Assembly (NCBI RefSeq): GCF_029953635.1
Contig: NZ_CP124543.1
Span: forward strand, 6,666,367-6,730,366
From: Halotia branconii CENA392
GTDB lineage: Bacteria; Cyanobacteriota; Cyanobacteriia; Cyanobacteriales; Nostocaceae
Length of the DNA: 64,000 nucleotides
Reading direction: 5' to 3'
Both the position numbers and the translations under genes were made by a program. The notes beneath the pieces are model-generated. The model made no database searches, was not told the DNA's origin, and worked only from the letters and a program-made list of their open reading frames with translations. Positions within the stretch are counted from its first letter, which is position 1. Each line of letters starts with the position of its first letter. Of this stretch, positions 36,548 to 43,885 are shown piece by piece.

Positions 36548-36802
36548 TTATCTATATTTAATTTTAAGCCATAGAATTATAAAGTTAAAAAATAATGTCA
36601 TACTGTTAGCAAGAATAATCGGCAAAGCTTGGAGATAAATTCCATAGATTAACCATAAAAAAACACCACTCATAAATGTAATCAGTATCATAAAAGAAAC
36701 GTCTTTTGCTGATTTAGTTTGCCAAGTTTTAAACATCTGTGGTAAAAAGGCGATCGTAGTTAGTATAGCAGCAGCTAATCCCAACAGCGTGATAAAATCC
36801 AT
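36548..36802 (-). CDS. SemiSWEET-type sugar transporter
   Basis: An 84-residue three-helix membrane protein of the PQ-loop/SemiSWEET family. The signature LPQMFKTWQTKSAKDVSFM follows the first helix, then FLWLIYGIYLQALPIILANS and a third helix ending LWLKIKYR. Bacterial SemiSWEETs work as homodimers for sugar transport. It is 21 bp upstream of the radical-SAM gene and may be co-transcribed with it, although no functional link is obvious. Confidence 0.85.
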   Translation of the reverse strand: MDFITLLGLAAAILTTIAFLPQMFKTWQTKSAKDVSFMILITFMSGVFLWLIYGIYLQALPIILANSMTLFFNFIILWLKIKYR

Positions 36803-37266
36803 GTGATGTAACTATATAAATTAGCTTTAATTGTAATGCTATAGTGATGCTCGAATTACATCTATCATTCTTAGTTTTTCTGGAATTTTTAATGATATTT
36901 TAATTTTTATTCAGTCTTGATTGTTCTGCTTTTTGATATATGGCTTTGCCCAAGTATACCGCTGTGAATCTTAGTATGTGATTTATATTGATAGCCTCAA
37001 ACATCATATTTCGATTTCAAATCTGCAAAGTTCTTCTGTTGAGCCAAAATAATTATATCTTCACGTTCATTGTTTTTCAGCCACTCAATTTATGATTCAT
37101 TAAATAATTCTTCTCAATTTATCGGTGAAGGTTTTGTTTTAAGATTTTTGGTGGGGCGATCGTAAAGATCATCAAGTTAAGTTGTTAAGCTAGGCAGCAA
37201 AAACAATTCAATATCAGTTCAACGTTCCCATTATGCTGCGCCGCTTACTGACTCGCCCTTCTGCAT
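36803..37266. other. Intergenic region, nothing recognised
   Basis: A 464-bp AT-rich stretch between SemiSWEET and the MazF-type toxin. A single GGGCGATCGT at 37154 is HIP1-like. I see no gene, clear repeat or structure. Confidence 0.4.
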
Positions 37267-37620
37267 CTATACCTCGTATCCTAGCGTCACTAATACTACT
37301 TCTTCTAATTGAGCAATTGTTTCAGCACCCAGTTGACCTAACCTCCGAATTAACCGAGCTTTATCCAGTACTCGAATTTGAAAACACAATGCAACTGAAT
37401 TCTGTGATAATCCACCATCTCCCTGCTGGATCAACATACAAATTGGTAATGAAGCGCGCCGCTGGCTTGCAGTTAAGGGGATAGCAATAGTTGTTGTTGA
37501 GAACTGAGAGACGATATCATTTTGAAAAATGATGACAGGACGAACACCTGCTTGCTCAGAACCCTTAGTAGGATCAAGGTTTGCTAACCAAACTTCCCCT
37601 CGTTTAAGCTGGTCGATCAT
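37267..37620 (-). CDS. MazF/PemK family toxin
   Basis: A 117-residue type II toxin of the PemK/MazF endoribonuclease family. It begins RGEVWLANLDPTKGSEQAGVRPVIIFQND, the conserved β-barrel entry, followed by TIAIPLTASQRRASLP with the catalytic Arg/Ser-Thr region and QNSVALCFQIRVLDKARLI. It cleaves mRNA when freed from antitoxin. Its start overlaps the antitoxin stop by 4 bp. Confidence 0.92.
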   Translation of the reverse strand: MIDQLKRGEVWLANLDPTKGSEQAGVRPVIIFQNDIVSQFSTTTIAIPLTASQRRASLPICMLIQQGDGGLSQNSVALCFQIRVLDKARLIRRLGQLGAETIAQLEEVVLVTLGYEV

Positions 37621-37853
37621 TGCTGATCTTCTTGAGCAAGCATCACTGCATAATCACCAATTCCAGCTTCAGCAAGAGAACGGTCTTCTTCTGCAAATTC
37701 AGTTGCGAGGGAAGCCAATTGAACAGGATCAAGAACGATACGGCGGCGTTTATCTCGAAATTTGAGAAAAGCGATGAAGTCAGCGACTTGTTGAAGTTGC
37801 TCGGCGGTGAGTTGATCAATATCTTGCTTAAGAGCTTCGCTAGTGACTGACAT
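37617..37853 (-). CDS. Antitoxin partner of the MazF-type toxin
   Basis: A 78-residue protein located directly before the toxin with a 4-bp overlap. It opens with a helical LKQDIDQLTAEQLQQVADFIAFLK segment of the kind found in DUF2281/VapB-like antitoxins, and ends acidic (EEDRSLAEAGIGDYAVMLAQEDQQ), suited to binding the basic toxin. Assignment as antitoxin rests on position and shape. Confidence 0.82.
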   Translation of the reverse strand: MSVTSEALKQDIDQLTAEQLQQVADFIAFLKFRDKRRRIVLDPVQLASLATEFAEEDRSLAEAGIGDYAVMLAQEDQQ

Positions 37854-38028
37854 ACTAAAACAAAGGATTTTAAAGCTATTGCTCTATTGTAGATAATCCG
37901 CTTCCACTATGTACCCCCTCCTTTTTCTCACTCTGCCATCAACCAGTGTCGCACTGAAGTCCTACAACAGGATTTAACCCAAACAACAATAGACAAGCTT
38001 GCGGTTAAGTTCCCGTCGAGGACTAACA

Positions 38029-38115
38029 GCCTAACGTAGAGCTAACCGGCGCAGCGCAGCTTTATCGCGCAGCGTCCAGCGACCGAAGGGAGCGAGGTTG
38101 AGCGCCATGTTAGGT
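38029..38115 (-). other. Integron attC recombination site
   Basis: Read on the minus strand, immediately after the hypothetical gene: R'' CCTAAC, spacer, L'' GCTCAACC, a GC-rich imperfect stem, L' GGTTAGC, spacer TCTAC, and R' GTTAGGC. R'' pairs with R'; L'' pairs with L' except for one extra C in L'', exactly where known attC sites carry their extrahelical base (TCAA against TTA). The total of 87 bp is within the attC range. The gene's TAA stop lies inside R'', as is common in cassettes. No integrase is present in the window, so this is a solitary site or the edge of an integrase-less cassette cluster. Confidence 0.85.
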
Positions 38116-38760
38116 CTCAGTCCCCGGTACTGGGTTTAGCTTGATCTCAGGCCAGAATCGTGCGCTTAAGTCTTCATATACCTTTGTTAGCGCCCAACTT
38201 GGCAATTGCGATGTCTCTCCGGCTGTATTCCACTGTAAAACGCCGACATGGTAGTGAGGGAACTTGTAGGTGACCGGATTCATGATTGACTGCTCCAGCG
38301 TTCCGAGATTGTCGTCATGGAAGGGGTCAGTTGCTGCGAAATGAGCCGCAACCTTATTGCGCCATAGATGGACTTCCGGTACTGCCGTTTTCACGAAATT
38401 TGTGCAGTGCGCTTTGATAACAGAGCGGTTTGATGGGTCGGCCAAGGCAGACGATTTCCAGCTGTTTGCGTTCATGAGTTGGACTAATCCAATCAGTCGT
38501 AGATAGTTAACCAATGTGACCGAAAACCAATTAAACGCACACGGGACAAGTGCGGGCACTTGGCTACTCATGTGCAGCACGACGTGCGCGGCGTGAGGGT
38601 CTTTTGCCACGTATTGAATCTCGAACTCGCGCACGGTACCTGCGAGTATCTTCAAACCCTCGTAGTTGGCGGCAAACGCCTGATAGTTGTTGAATGGCGG
38701 ATTACTCGGATCAAGAGTGATGCCGTTCAGATGGTCTAGTACGATTGGAGTGGTACTCAT
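38110..38760 (-). CDS. Integron-cassette protein with HEPN-like motif, unknown function
   Basis: A 216-residue protein I do not recognise. The gene is richer in G+C than its surroundings and lacks the local codon habits, suggesting transfer. A hydrophobic helix (AFNWFSVTLVNYLRLIGLV) is followed by HLWRNKVAAHFAATDPFHDD, which contains R-x5-H as in HEPN ribonuclease domains (compare RNKVxAH in AbiU2-like proteins). This would fit a toxin or abortive-infection role but is only a motif-level suggestion. Start ATG 38760; the stop is within the attC site. No antitoxin is apparent next to it inside the cassette. Confidence 0.75.
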   Translation of the reverse strand: MSTTPIVLDHLNGITLDPSNPPFNNYQAFAANYEGLKILAGTVREFEIQYVAKDPHAAHVVLHMSSQVPALVPCAFNWFSVTLVNYLRLIGLVQLMNANSWKSSALADPSNRSVIKAHCTNFVKTAVPEVHLWRNKVAAHFAATDPFHDDNLGTLEQSIMNPVTYKFPHYHVGVLQWNTAGETSQLPSWALTKVYEDLSARFWPEIKLNPVPGTET

Positions 38761-38775
38761 GAGACATAACTATTT

Positions 38776-38910
38776 ATTATACGCAAAGCTCCCGTATAAT
38801 CTTTTTCTCAACTATAGTATATCAAGCATTATAACGAATTCCTGTCTGAATATACGGAGAATTTTTTTACATCCCTATCCCGGTATTATACATAATTTTT
38901 CCGTATAACT
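38776..38910. repeat. Cluster of inverted TTATACGG-type motifs
   Basis: In 135 bp there are four related motifs: TTATACGC (38776), CCCGTATAAT (inverse, 38791), ATATACGGAG (38852) and ATAATTTTTCCGTATAAC (inverse, near 38892-38910). They lie just upstream of the cassette gene and downstream of the PIN pair. This arrangement resembles recombinase- or regulator-binding arrays. No protein can be assigned. Confidence 0.45.
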
Positions 38911-38926
38911 ACCCTTCATGTGAGAA

Positions 38927-39154
38927 TTATTTTGAGTGGCGGCTAGCATCCTCTGCATCTCCACTAAGATCCCTGCTCTGTTGGCTCCAACGTGTTATTA
39001 GACCGCGTTTTGGTGGCAAACTGACAACTTCTCGTCCACCTTCTGACTGCCTTTTTTGCCAGTCTGCAAACATGGCATCCAAGTCATATTTAAAAGACTT
39101 GGCATGTTCTTCACGAATCTTATGGATTTCATTTAGAATCTCGTCTGGCCACAT
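38927..39154 (-). CDS. Small partner of PIN protein, putative antitoxin
   Basis: A 75-residue protein starting 3 bp after the PIN gene. The part HKIREEHAKSFKYDLDAMFADWQKRQ is a helical pattern I associate with cyanobacterial small genes paired with ETS-type PIN proteins. The last ~25 residues (from GLITRWSQQS) look unlike the rest and end next to the TTATACGG cluster, so the tail may have been altered by recombination. Its role as antitoxin is inferred from the pairing. Confidence 0.7.
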   Translation of the reverse strand: MWPDEILNEIHKIREEHAKSFKYDLDAMFADWQKRQSEGGREVVSLPPKRGLITRWSQQSRDLSGDAEDASRHSK

Positions 39155-39157
39155 CGC

Positions 39158-39631
39158 TCAATCTCCTAATAATTCGTAGGGAGTGCAAATTACAGGTAAC
39201 TGGTATCCAAAATCAAAGCTAATCTCTTCAAGTTTCCTTTGAATCTGAGCGTTTGCAATATGCTTACAATTCCAGGTTAACAGGTAATCCAAGCCGTGGA
39301 CGGTAGCGGCTGCAATGTGAACTGCATCGTCAGAAGCCTTGGGAGGAAGATTGCTGCGCGAAAGAAACTGGGCGGCTAGACTTCGTACAGCCTGATTGAG
39401 GTCAACTAAGGGGACTCGATTGAGGATTTCTAGACGATTAGCCGCAATCTCAGGGTCTCCTCGTGACACCTCATCCAAAACAACTTTTGAAATATAAAGT
39501 GTGAAGGCATTTCGACGAGACTCCCACCACTCTTTTGTGATTTCTATATTTGCTGCCAAGATTAAATTTCTGGTCGATCTGGCAGTAAGGTATCCCAGGA
39601 TACTGGTTTCGATATAAACAGTTTCACTCAT
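39158..39631 (-). CDS. PIN domain protein (VapC-like toxin)
   Basis: A 157-residue PIN-domain protein. The N-terminal YIETSILGYLTA matches the 'YLETSVxSYL' type, where Glu replaces the usual first Asp. VVLDEVSRGDPEIAANRL, KASDDAVHIAAATVHGLDYLLTWN and KHIANA supply the remaining acidic metal-binding residues. PIN toxins are ribonucleases. The gene precedes its putative antitoxin, the reverse of most VapBC operons but usual for this subgroup. Confidence 0.88.
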   Translation of the reverse strand: MSETVYIETSILGYLTARSTRNLILAANIEITKEWWESRRNAFTLYISKVVLDEVSRGDPEIAANRLEILNRVPLVDLNQAVRSLAAQFLSRSNLPPKASDDAVHIAAATVHGLDYLLTWNCKHIANAQIQRKLEEISFDFGYQLPVICTPYELLGD

Positions 39632-39833
39632 TTAAAATAGGTTAAGAGCTTTTCTACTCCAGCCAAAGTATCTTCTATCCAAGAAGCCATATTTAGGTGA
39701 GCCATGAGGATTACTCATGTTGATTTTGACTCGCTTGGCTATTCGCTCCGATATAACAATGCTCAGTAAAAAATAGGGATAGCACAATCACCACCCCACA
39801 ATAATGAAATTTGCTTTAAAAATTACGTGTTAC

Positions 39834-40922
39834 CTATAATGTCTGACATTGCCCATGATGGCGTAATAAATGGTCACATAATACTAAAGCCACCATCGCC
39901 TCAACCATTGGTACTGCACGAGGTAACACACAAGGATCATGTCTACCTTTGGCAGCTAATAACGTTTCTTCTCCCTCATTAGTGACTGTTTTTTGTTCTT
40001 TTCTAATTGTGGCTGTGGGTTTAAATGCAACTCGTAAAATAATATTTTCCCCGTTAGAAATTCCCCCTTGAATGCCACCAGAACGATTAGTTACGGTGCG
40101 AATTTCCCCATTTTCATCTATATAAAATTCGTCGTTATGTTCAATTCCAGTTAATAGCGTCCCGGCAAAACCGGAACCAATTTCAAAGCCTTTACTTGCA
40201 GGGAGAGACATCACACCTTTTGCGATATCAGCTTCTAATTTATCAAATACTGGTTCGCCCAAACCTTTTGGGACATTACGCGCCACACATTCGACTACGC
40301 CACCGATAGAATCACCTTGTCTACCTGTTTGCTCAATCAATTCAATCATGCGACTCGCACATTCAGCATCAGGACAGCGAACAATGTTGTTTTCTACTTG
40401 TTCTAAGGTGACTGTATTCGGATCAACTACGCCTTCTAAGTTTTTGATGCGCTTGACGTAACCGATGATTTCCACATTCGCAACTTGACGGAGAATTTTT
40501 TTAGCGATCGCACCTGCTGCAACTCTTCCTATTGTCTCACGCGCTGATGACCTCCCGCCGCCTTGCCAATTGCGAATGCCATATTTAGCATCATAAGTGG
40601 CATCTGCATGGGAAGGCCGATACTTCTGCTCCATCTCGTCGTAATCTTGGGAACGCGTATCTTTGTTCCGCACTAAAATTGCTATGGGTGTGCCTAAAGT
40701 TTTGCCTTCAAACACCCCAGACAAAATTTCACAGGAATCTGCTTCTTTGCGCGGGGTAGTAATTTTGCTTTGTCCAGGCCGTCTTCTGTCTAACTCTAAT
40801 TGAATTTCTTGGGCAGTAATTTCTAATCGTGGAGGACAACCATCAATTACAACCCCCACACCGCCGCCGTGGGACTCGCCAAAAGTGCTGATGCTAAATA
40901 GATGCCCAAAAGTGCTACCCAT
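39834..40922 (-). CDS. aroC: Chorismate synthase
   Basis: A 362-residue AroC that converts 5-enolpyruvylshikimate-3-phosphate to chorismate, the last shikimate-pathway step, using reduced FMN. Signatures: FGESHGGGVGVVIDGCPP, RRRPGQSKITTPRKE, GGRSSARETIGRVAAGAIAK and the C-terminal RHDPCVLPRAVPMVEAMVAL. Length and start (MGSTFGHLFSISTFGESHG) are canonical. Confidence 0.97.
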   Translation of the reverse strand: MGSTFGHLFSISTFGESHGGGVGVVIDGCPPRLEITAQEIQLELDRRRPGQSKITTPRKEADSCEILSGVFEGKTLGTPIAILVRNKDTRSQDYDEMEQKYRPSHADATYDAKYGIRNWQGGGRSSARETIGRVAAGAIAKKILRQVANVEIIGYVKRIKNLEGVVDPNTVTLEQVENNIVRCPDAECASRMIELIEQTGRQGDSIGGVVECVARNVPKGLGEPVFDKLEADIAKGVMSLPASKGFEIGSGFAGTLLTGIEHNDEFYIDENGEIRTVTNRSGGIQGGISNGENIILRVAFKPTATIRKEQKTVTNEGEETLLAAKGRHDPCVLPRAVPMVEAMVALVLCDHLLRHHGQCQTL

Positions 40923-41011
40923 AATATTGCAGAAAAAGGATAAGGCTTATGTATTGTACCTAGAGTTTTGACAAAAGTTAATGTTTGTAGCTTCACAGGG
41001 GAGCAGAGAGG

Positions 41012-41857
41012 TTAAAAGATAAATTTAGCTGATAACAAAATTTTATAAAGGTTAACATCGGTTTCGACTAAGCAAGCATGACCGCTATGAGGTAAAGTTA
41101 TCATCTGAGAATTAGGAAAAATATTATTTAAGTGTTGTGCCTCTGTTTCTGAAGGTAAAAGTCGGTCATCTTTACTAGCAATTAGTAAAACAGGTTGAGT
41201 AATTTGAGATAATTTACTCTCGTCAATTTCAAATTCTCTCATTAAAGACAGTCGTTGACTAGCAGTTTCTTTTGGTGCGGAATAAGTTGATTTTAAAAGT
41301 GCTTGACCAGCAGCAGGTGAAAGTCGATTTAAATTAGCTAGAAAAGGTAAAGAGAAAACCGAAGACACTTTATAAAACAATTGAGGTGTGTAAGGAAACA
41401 AAAGCGAACCAAAATTTAACCAAGGTACTCGATGAAAAGAAGAAGCAGAATTAATCAAAATAATTTTGTCAAAGAGTTGAGGAAACTTTTCTAATACTTT
41501 TAACGCCAAACAACTACCAAATGATTCTGCACAGAGATAAACAGGCAATGTCTCACGACAAGTCGCTTCGTGTCTACGCGGTGCTTTTTCTAGTTCTATC
41601 TGAGTTAAAATTGCCACTTCTTTTGTCATCTCGTCCCAGCTTGTGAAATCATCAGGTGGAATTACAAAACAACGTACATCAAAAGCAGCATCTAAACTTT
41701 TTGTTTGAATATACATCAGTTCCTTTCCAGTCTCATCCATTCCTGGTAGAAATACAAAAAGTGGATAGTTAGGATTAGATGGTTGAGTATTTAGAAAATA
41801 AGGATGACTACGAGTTTTAGATAACATAACTAAATTAACATCTATAAATATCAGCAA
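41012..41857 (-). CDS. Alpha/beta hydrolase
   Basis: A 281-residue α/β-hydrolase-fold protein. The catalytic triad is likely Ser in CAESFGSCLALK (A-x-S-x-G elbow), Asp in LLIASKDDRLLPS and His in PHSGHACLVE. The oxyanion-hole segment is FLPGMDETGKELM. This pattern resembles the esterase part of phytyl-ester synthases/DGAT-like plastid proteins, but the assignment is tentative. An alternative start 10 codons in (MLSKTRSHP) is plausible. Confidence 0.82.
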   Translation of the reverse strand: MLIFIDVNLVMLSKTRSHPYFLNTQPSNPNYPLFVFLPGMDETGKELMYIQTKSLDAAFDVRCFVIPPDDFTSWDEMTKEVAILTQIELEKAPRRHEATCRETLPVYLCAESFGSCLALKVLEKFPQLFDKIILINSASSFHRVPWLNFGSLLFPYTPQLFYKVSSVFSLPFLANLNRLSPAAGQALLKSTYSAPKETASQRLSLMREFEIDESKLSQITQPVLLIASKDDRLLPSETEAQHLNNIFPNSQMITLPHSGHACLVETDVNLYKILLSAKFIF

Positions 41858-41900
41858 GCCACTGAACTTGCTGATATAAAATTTTCATTTGGCAAAAACT

Positions 41901-43130
41901 CTAGACGTTAGCTAAAGTTGCTCCTGGTGTTAATTCTACCTTCACCCAACCTGGTTGCCGTTTATCAAATGCCTTGTACGCATCTAGGACTGACATTAGC
42001 GGTTCGACTTGGGTTAAAACTTTTGTCGGGTCTACTGTGCCATTACGAACTAAATCTACCAAAGTCGGAATATACTTGCGGTGATTACAATTACCCATAT
42101 TAATTGTCAGATTTTTGTTCATCGCTGTGCCGATGGGAAAGAAATTATGGGTTGGTGGATAAACTCCAATAATCGAGAGTGTACCAGCTTTAGCTAATGC
42201 TTGAACTGCCCATTCTAAGGCTTGAGAAGGAGCATTTCCCGGATGCCAATTGCCGTTTTGAGGATTCGTTTTAGGAGCAATTTGTTGTAATTGTTGCTGG
42301 AATTGTTGTGCTTCTTTTTGAGCTTTTTCGGCTGCTGGACCACTGTCAGGAGCATTCGCATCTACACCAACTGCTTCAATTACTCTATCTACACCTATGC
42401 CTCCAGTCAGTTCGCGGATAACTTCAATTGGATCTTCAGCATTATAATCGATGACTTCTGCACCCAAATCACGCGCCATTTCCAAACGTGAGGGAATCGT
42501 ATCCACTGCAATAATGCGTCCCGCACCGAACAGTCTGGCGCTGACAATTGCAAACTGTCCTACAGGGCCGCAACCAAAAATAGCGACTGTATCTCCTGGT
42601 GTGATCTCTGCAATATCAGCACCAAAATAAGCCGTCGGGAAGATGTCAGATAAAAGAATTGCTTGGTCGTCTGTGACTTCTTTGGGTAATTTGACTAACC
42701 CTGCATTGGCATAAGGAATCCGAGTATATTCGGCTTGCAATCCATCGAAAGGGCCTGCTGCTTCTGGGCCGCCAAAAAAAGCTGTGCCGGCGTTATGTCC
42801 GTGGGGATTGGCGTTATCACATTGAGCATGATATCCTGTACGGCAGTAAGAACAGTAACCACAGGCAATTGTCGAGGGAACAACGACGCGATCGCCTACT
42901 TTCAAATTCCGCACATTAGAACCAATTTCTTCAACAATACCAACACCTTCATGCCCTAGAATTGTGCCGGGTTTCATGCCTGTGAAAGTTCCCCGAATCA
43001 TGTGTAAATCTGTGCCACAAATTGCACTAGAAGTTAATCGAATAATGGCATCTGTTGGCTCTTGAATTTTAGGTTCTGGTACATTGTCTAATCGAATATC
43101 TCCAATTCCGTGAAAAACAACTGCCTTCAT
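41901..43130 (-). CDS. Zinc-dependent alcohol dehydrogenase
   Basis: A 409-residue medium-chain dehydrogenase. The catalytic zinc ligands lie in SAICGTDLHMIRG and GHEGVG. The structural zinc uses four cysteines in CGYCSYCRTGYHAQC. NAD binding is at VAIFGCGPVGQFAI. The insertion QKEAQQFQQQLQQIAPKTNP (about 270-300) is found in a bacterial/cyanobacterial subgroup related to glutathione-independent formaldehyde dehydrogenase. Start set at ATG 43130 (MKAVVFHGIGDIRL) with TAGGAA upstream; the longer frame from 43169 is unlikely. An AAATAC-N7-GTATTT dyad at 43171-43189 could be its operator. Confidence 0.9.
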   Translation of the reverse strand: MKAVVFHGIGDIRLDNVPEPKIQEPTDAIIRLTSSAICGTDLHMIRGTFTGMKPGTILGHEGVGIVEEIGSNVRNLKVGDRVVVPSTIACGYCSYCRTGYHAQCDNANPHGHNAGTAFFGGPEAAGPFDGLQAEYTRIPYANAGLVKLPKEVTDDQAILLSDIFPTAYFGADIAEITPGDTVAIFGCGPVGQFAIVSARLFGAGRIIAVDTIPSRLEMARDLGAEVIDYNAEDPIEVIRELTGGIGVDRVIEAVGVDANAPDSGPAAEKAQKEAQQFQQQLQQIAPKTNPQNGNWHPGNAPSQALEWAVQALAKAGTLSIIGVYPPTHNFFPIGTAMNKNLTINMGNCNHRKYIPTLVDLVRNGTVDPTKVLTQVEPLMSVLDAYKAFDKRQPGWVKVELTPGATLANV

Positions 43131-43462
43131 GTTGAATGTTCCTAAACTATGACGTTTACATTTCACCAAAAAATACGTAGTTTGTATTTTCTAGCGATTA
43201 CAAAATACGAGAAAATTTTTATGCGATTTAGTAGAAAATCTTGTATCCCAATTAAACTCTTTAAATACACAATTTCAGCAGAAAATTGAGTCTATTTTGG
43301 AGTACACGATATCCGCACTTAGAAATTATGGTATCGATGTTGCTATGTTTTCTTATCGTCCTCTAGAAGGATATAAATTATAAATACCAACGTGAAATGA
43401 AGAAACTGAAAGCACAGCAACTTTTTCACAGGATGATACTGCTTTCCCTTCAGGACGCTGCA

Positions 43463-43513
43463 CGATCGCTTAGTTTGTCATTAACAGAGGCTTATTGACA
43501 AACTAAGCGATCG
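43463..43513. other. Perfect 18-bp inverted repeat containing HIP1
   Basis: CGATCGCTTAGTTTGTCA (43463-43480) and TGACAAACTAAGCGATCG (43496-43513) form a perfect 18-bp stem with a 15-base loop. It lies in the 755-bp gap between the divergent ADH and hybrid-kinase genes and has no adjacent T-run in the right place, so a terminator is doubtful. The rest of the gap holds the 180-bp repeat at 43616 and AT-rich DNA. Confidence 0.7.
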
Positions 43514-43615
43514 CTGTTTGATCACTTTTGACAAAAAAATTTACCATCGTGTATTAATTAAAACAAATACAAGACTGAATACTGGGAAAAATAAAAGGCA
43601 GAGGAGAAAGAGGAA

Positions 43616-43795
43616 GTCAAAAGAGGCAGGGGAGCAGGGGGCAGGGAGCAAGGGAGAAAACTGAAACGGAGCTTGTTACTCCGCCTAAGTTCGAGCGCCT
43701 TAGAAGGGCGGGGCTTTATACCCATGTTCCGCCCTGCTCTACGGCTTTGGGCAGGAATTGCTCCCCCTGCTCCCTGCCCCTCCGCTTCTTGGTAA
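43616..43795 (+). repeat. 180-bp direct repeat, copy A
   Basis: Matches 48841-49020 over 180 bp with one difference seen (CGCCTTAG here, CGCCCTAG there). The ends are imperfect inverted repeats (GGGGAGCAGGGGGCAGGGAG versus CTCCCCCTGCTCCCTGCCCC) and the interior has a GGGCGGGGC...GTTCCGCCC hairpin, so it looks like a non-autonomous mobile element. Confidence 0.85.
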
Positions 43796-43885
43796 AGCAA
43801 AGTAACAAAGTTTTACCCCTTACTCTTTGAAGTTGCTTCCCTTCTCCAAAAGGCAGAAAACTCCTAATCCCTATTTCTTTCACCG

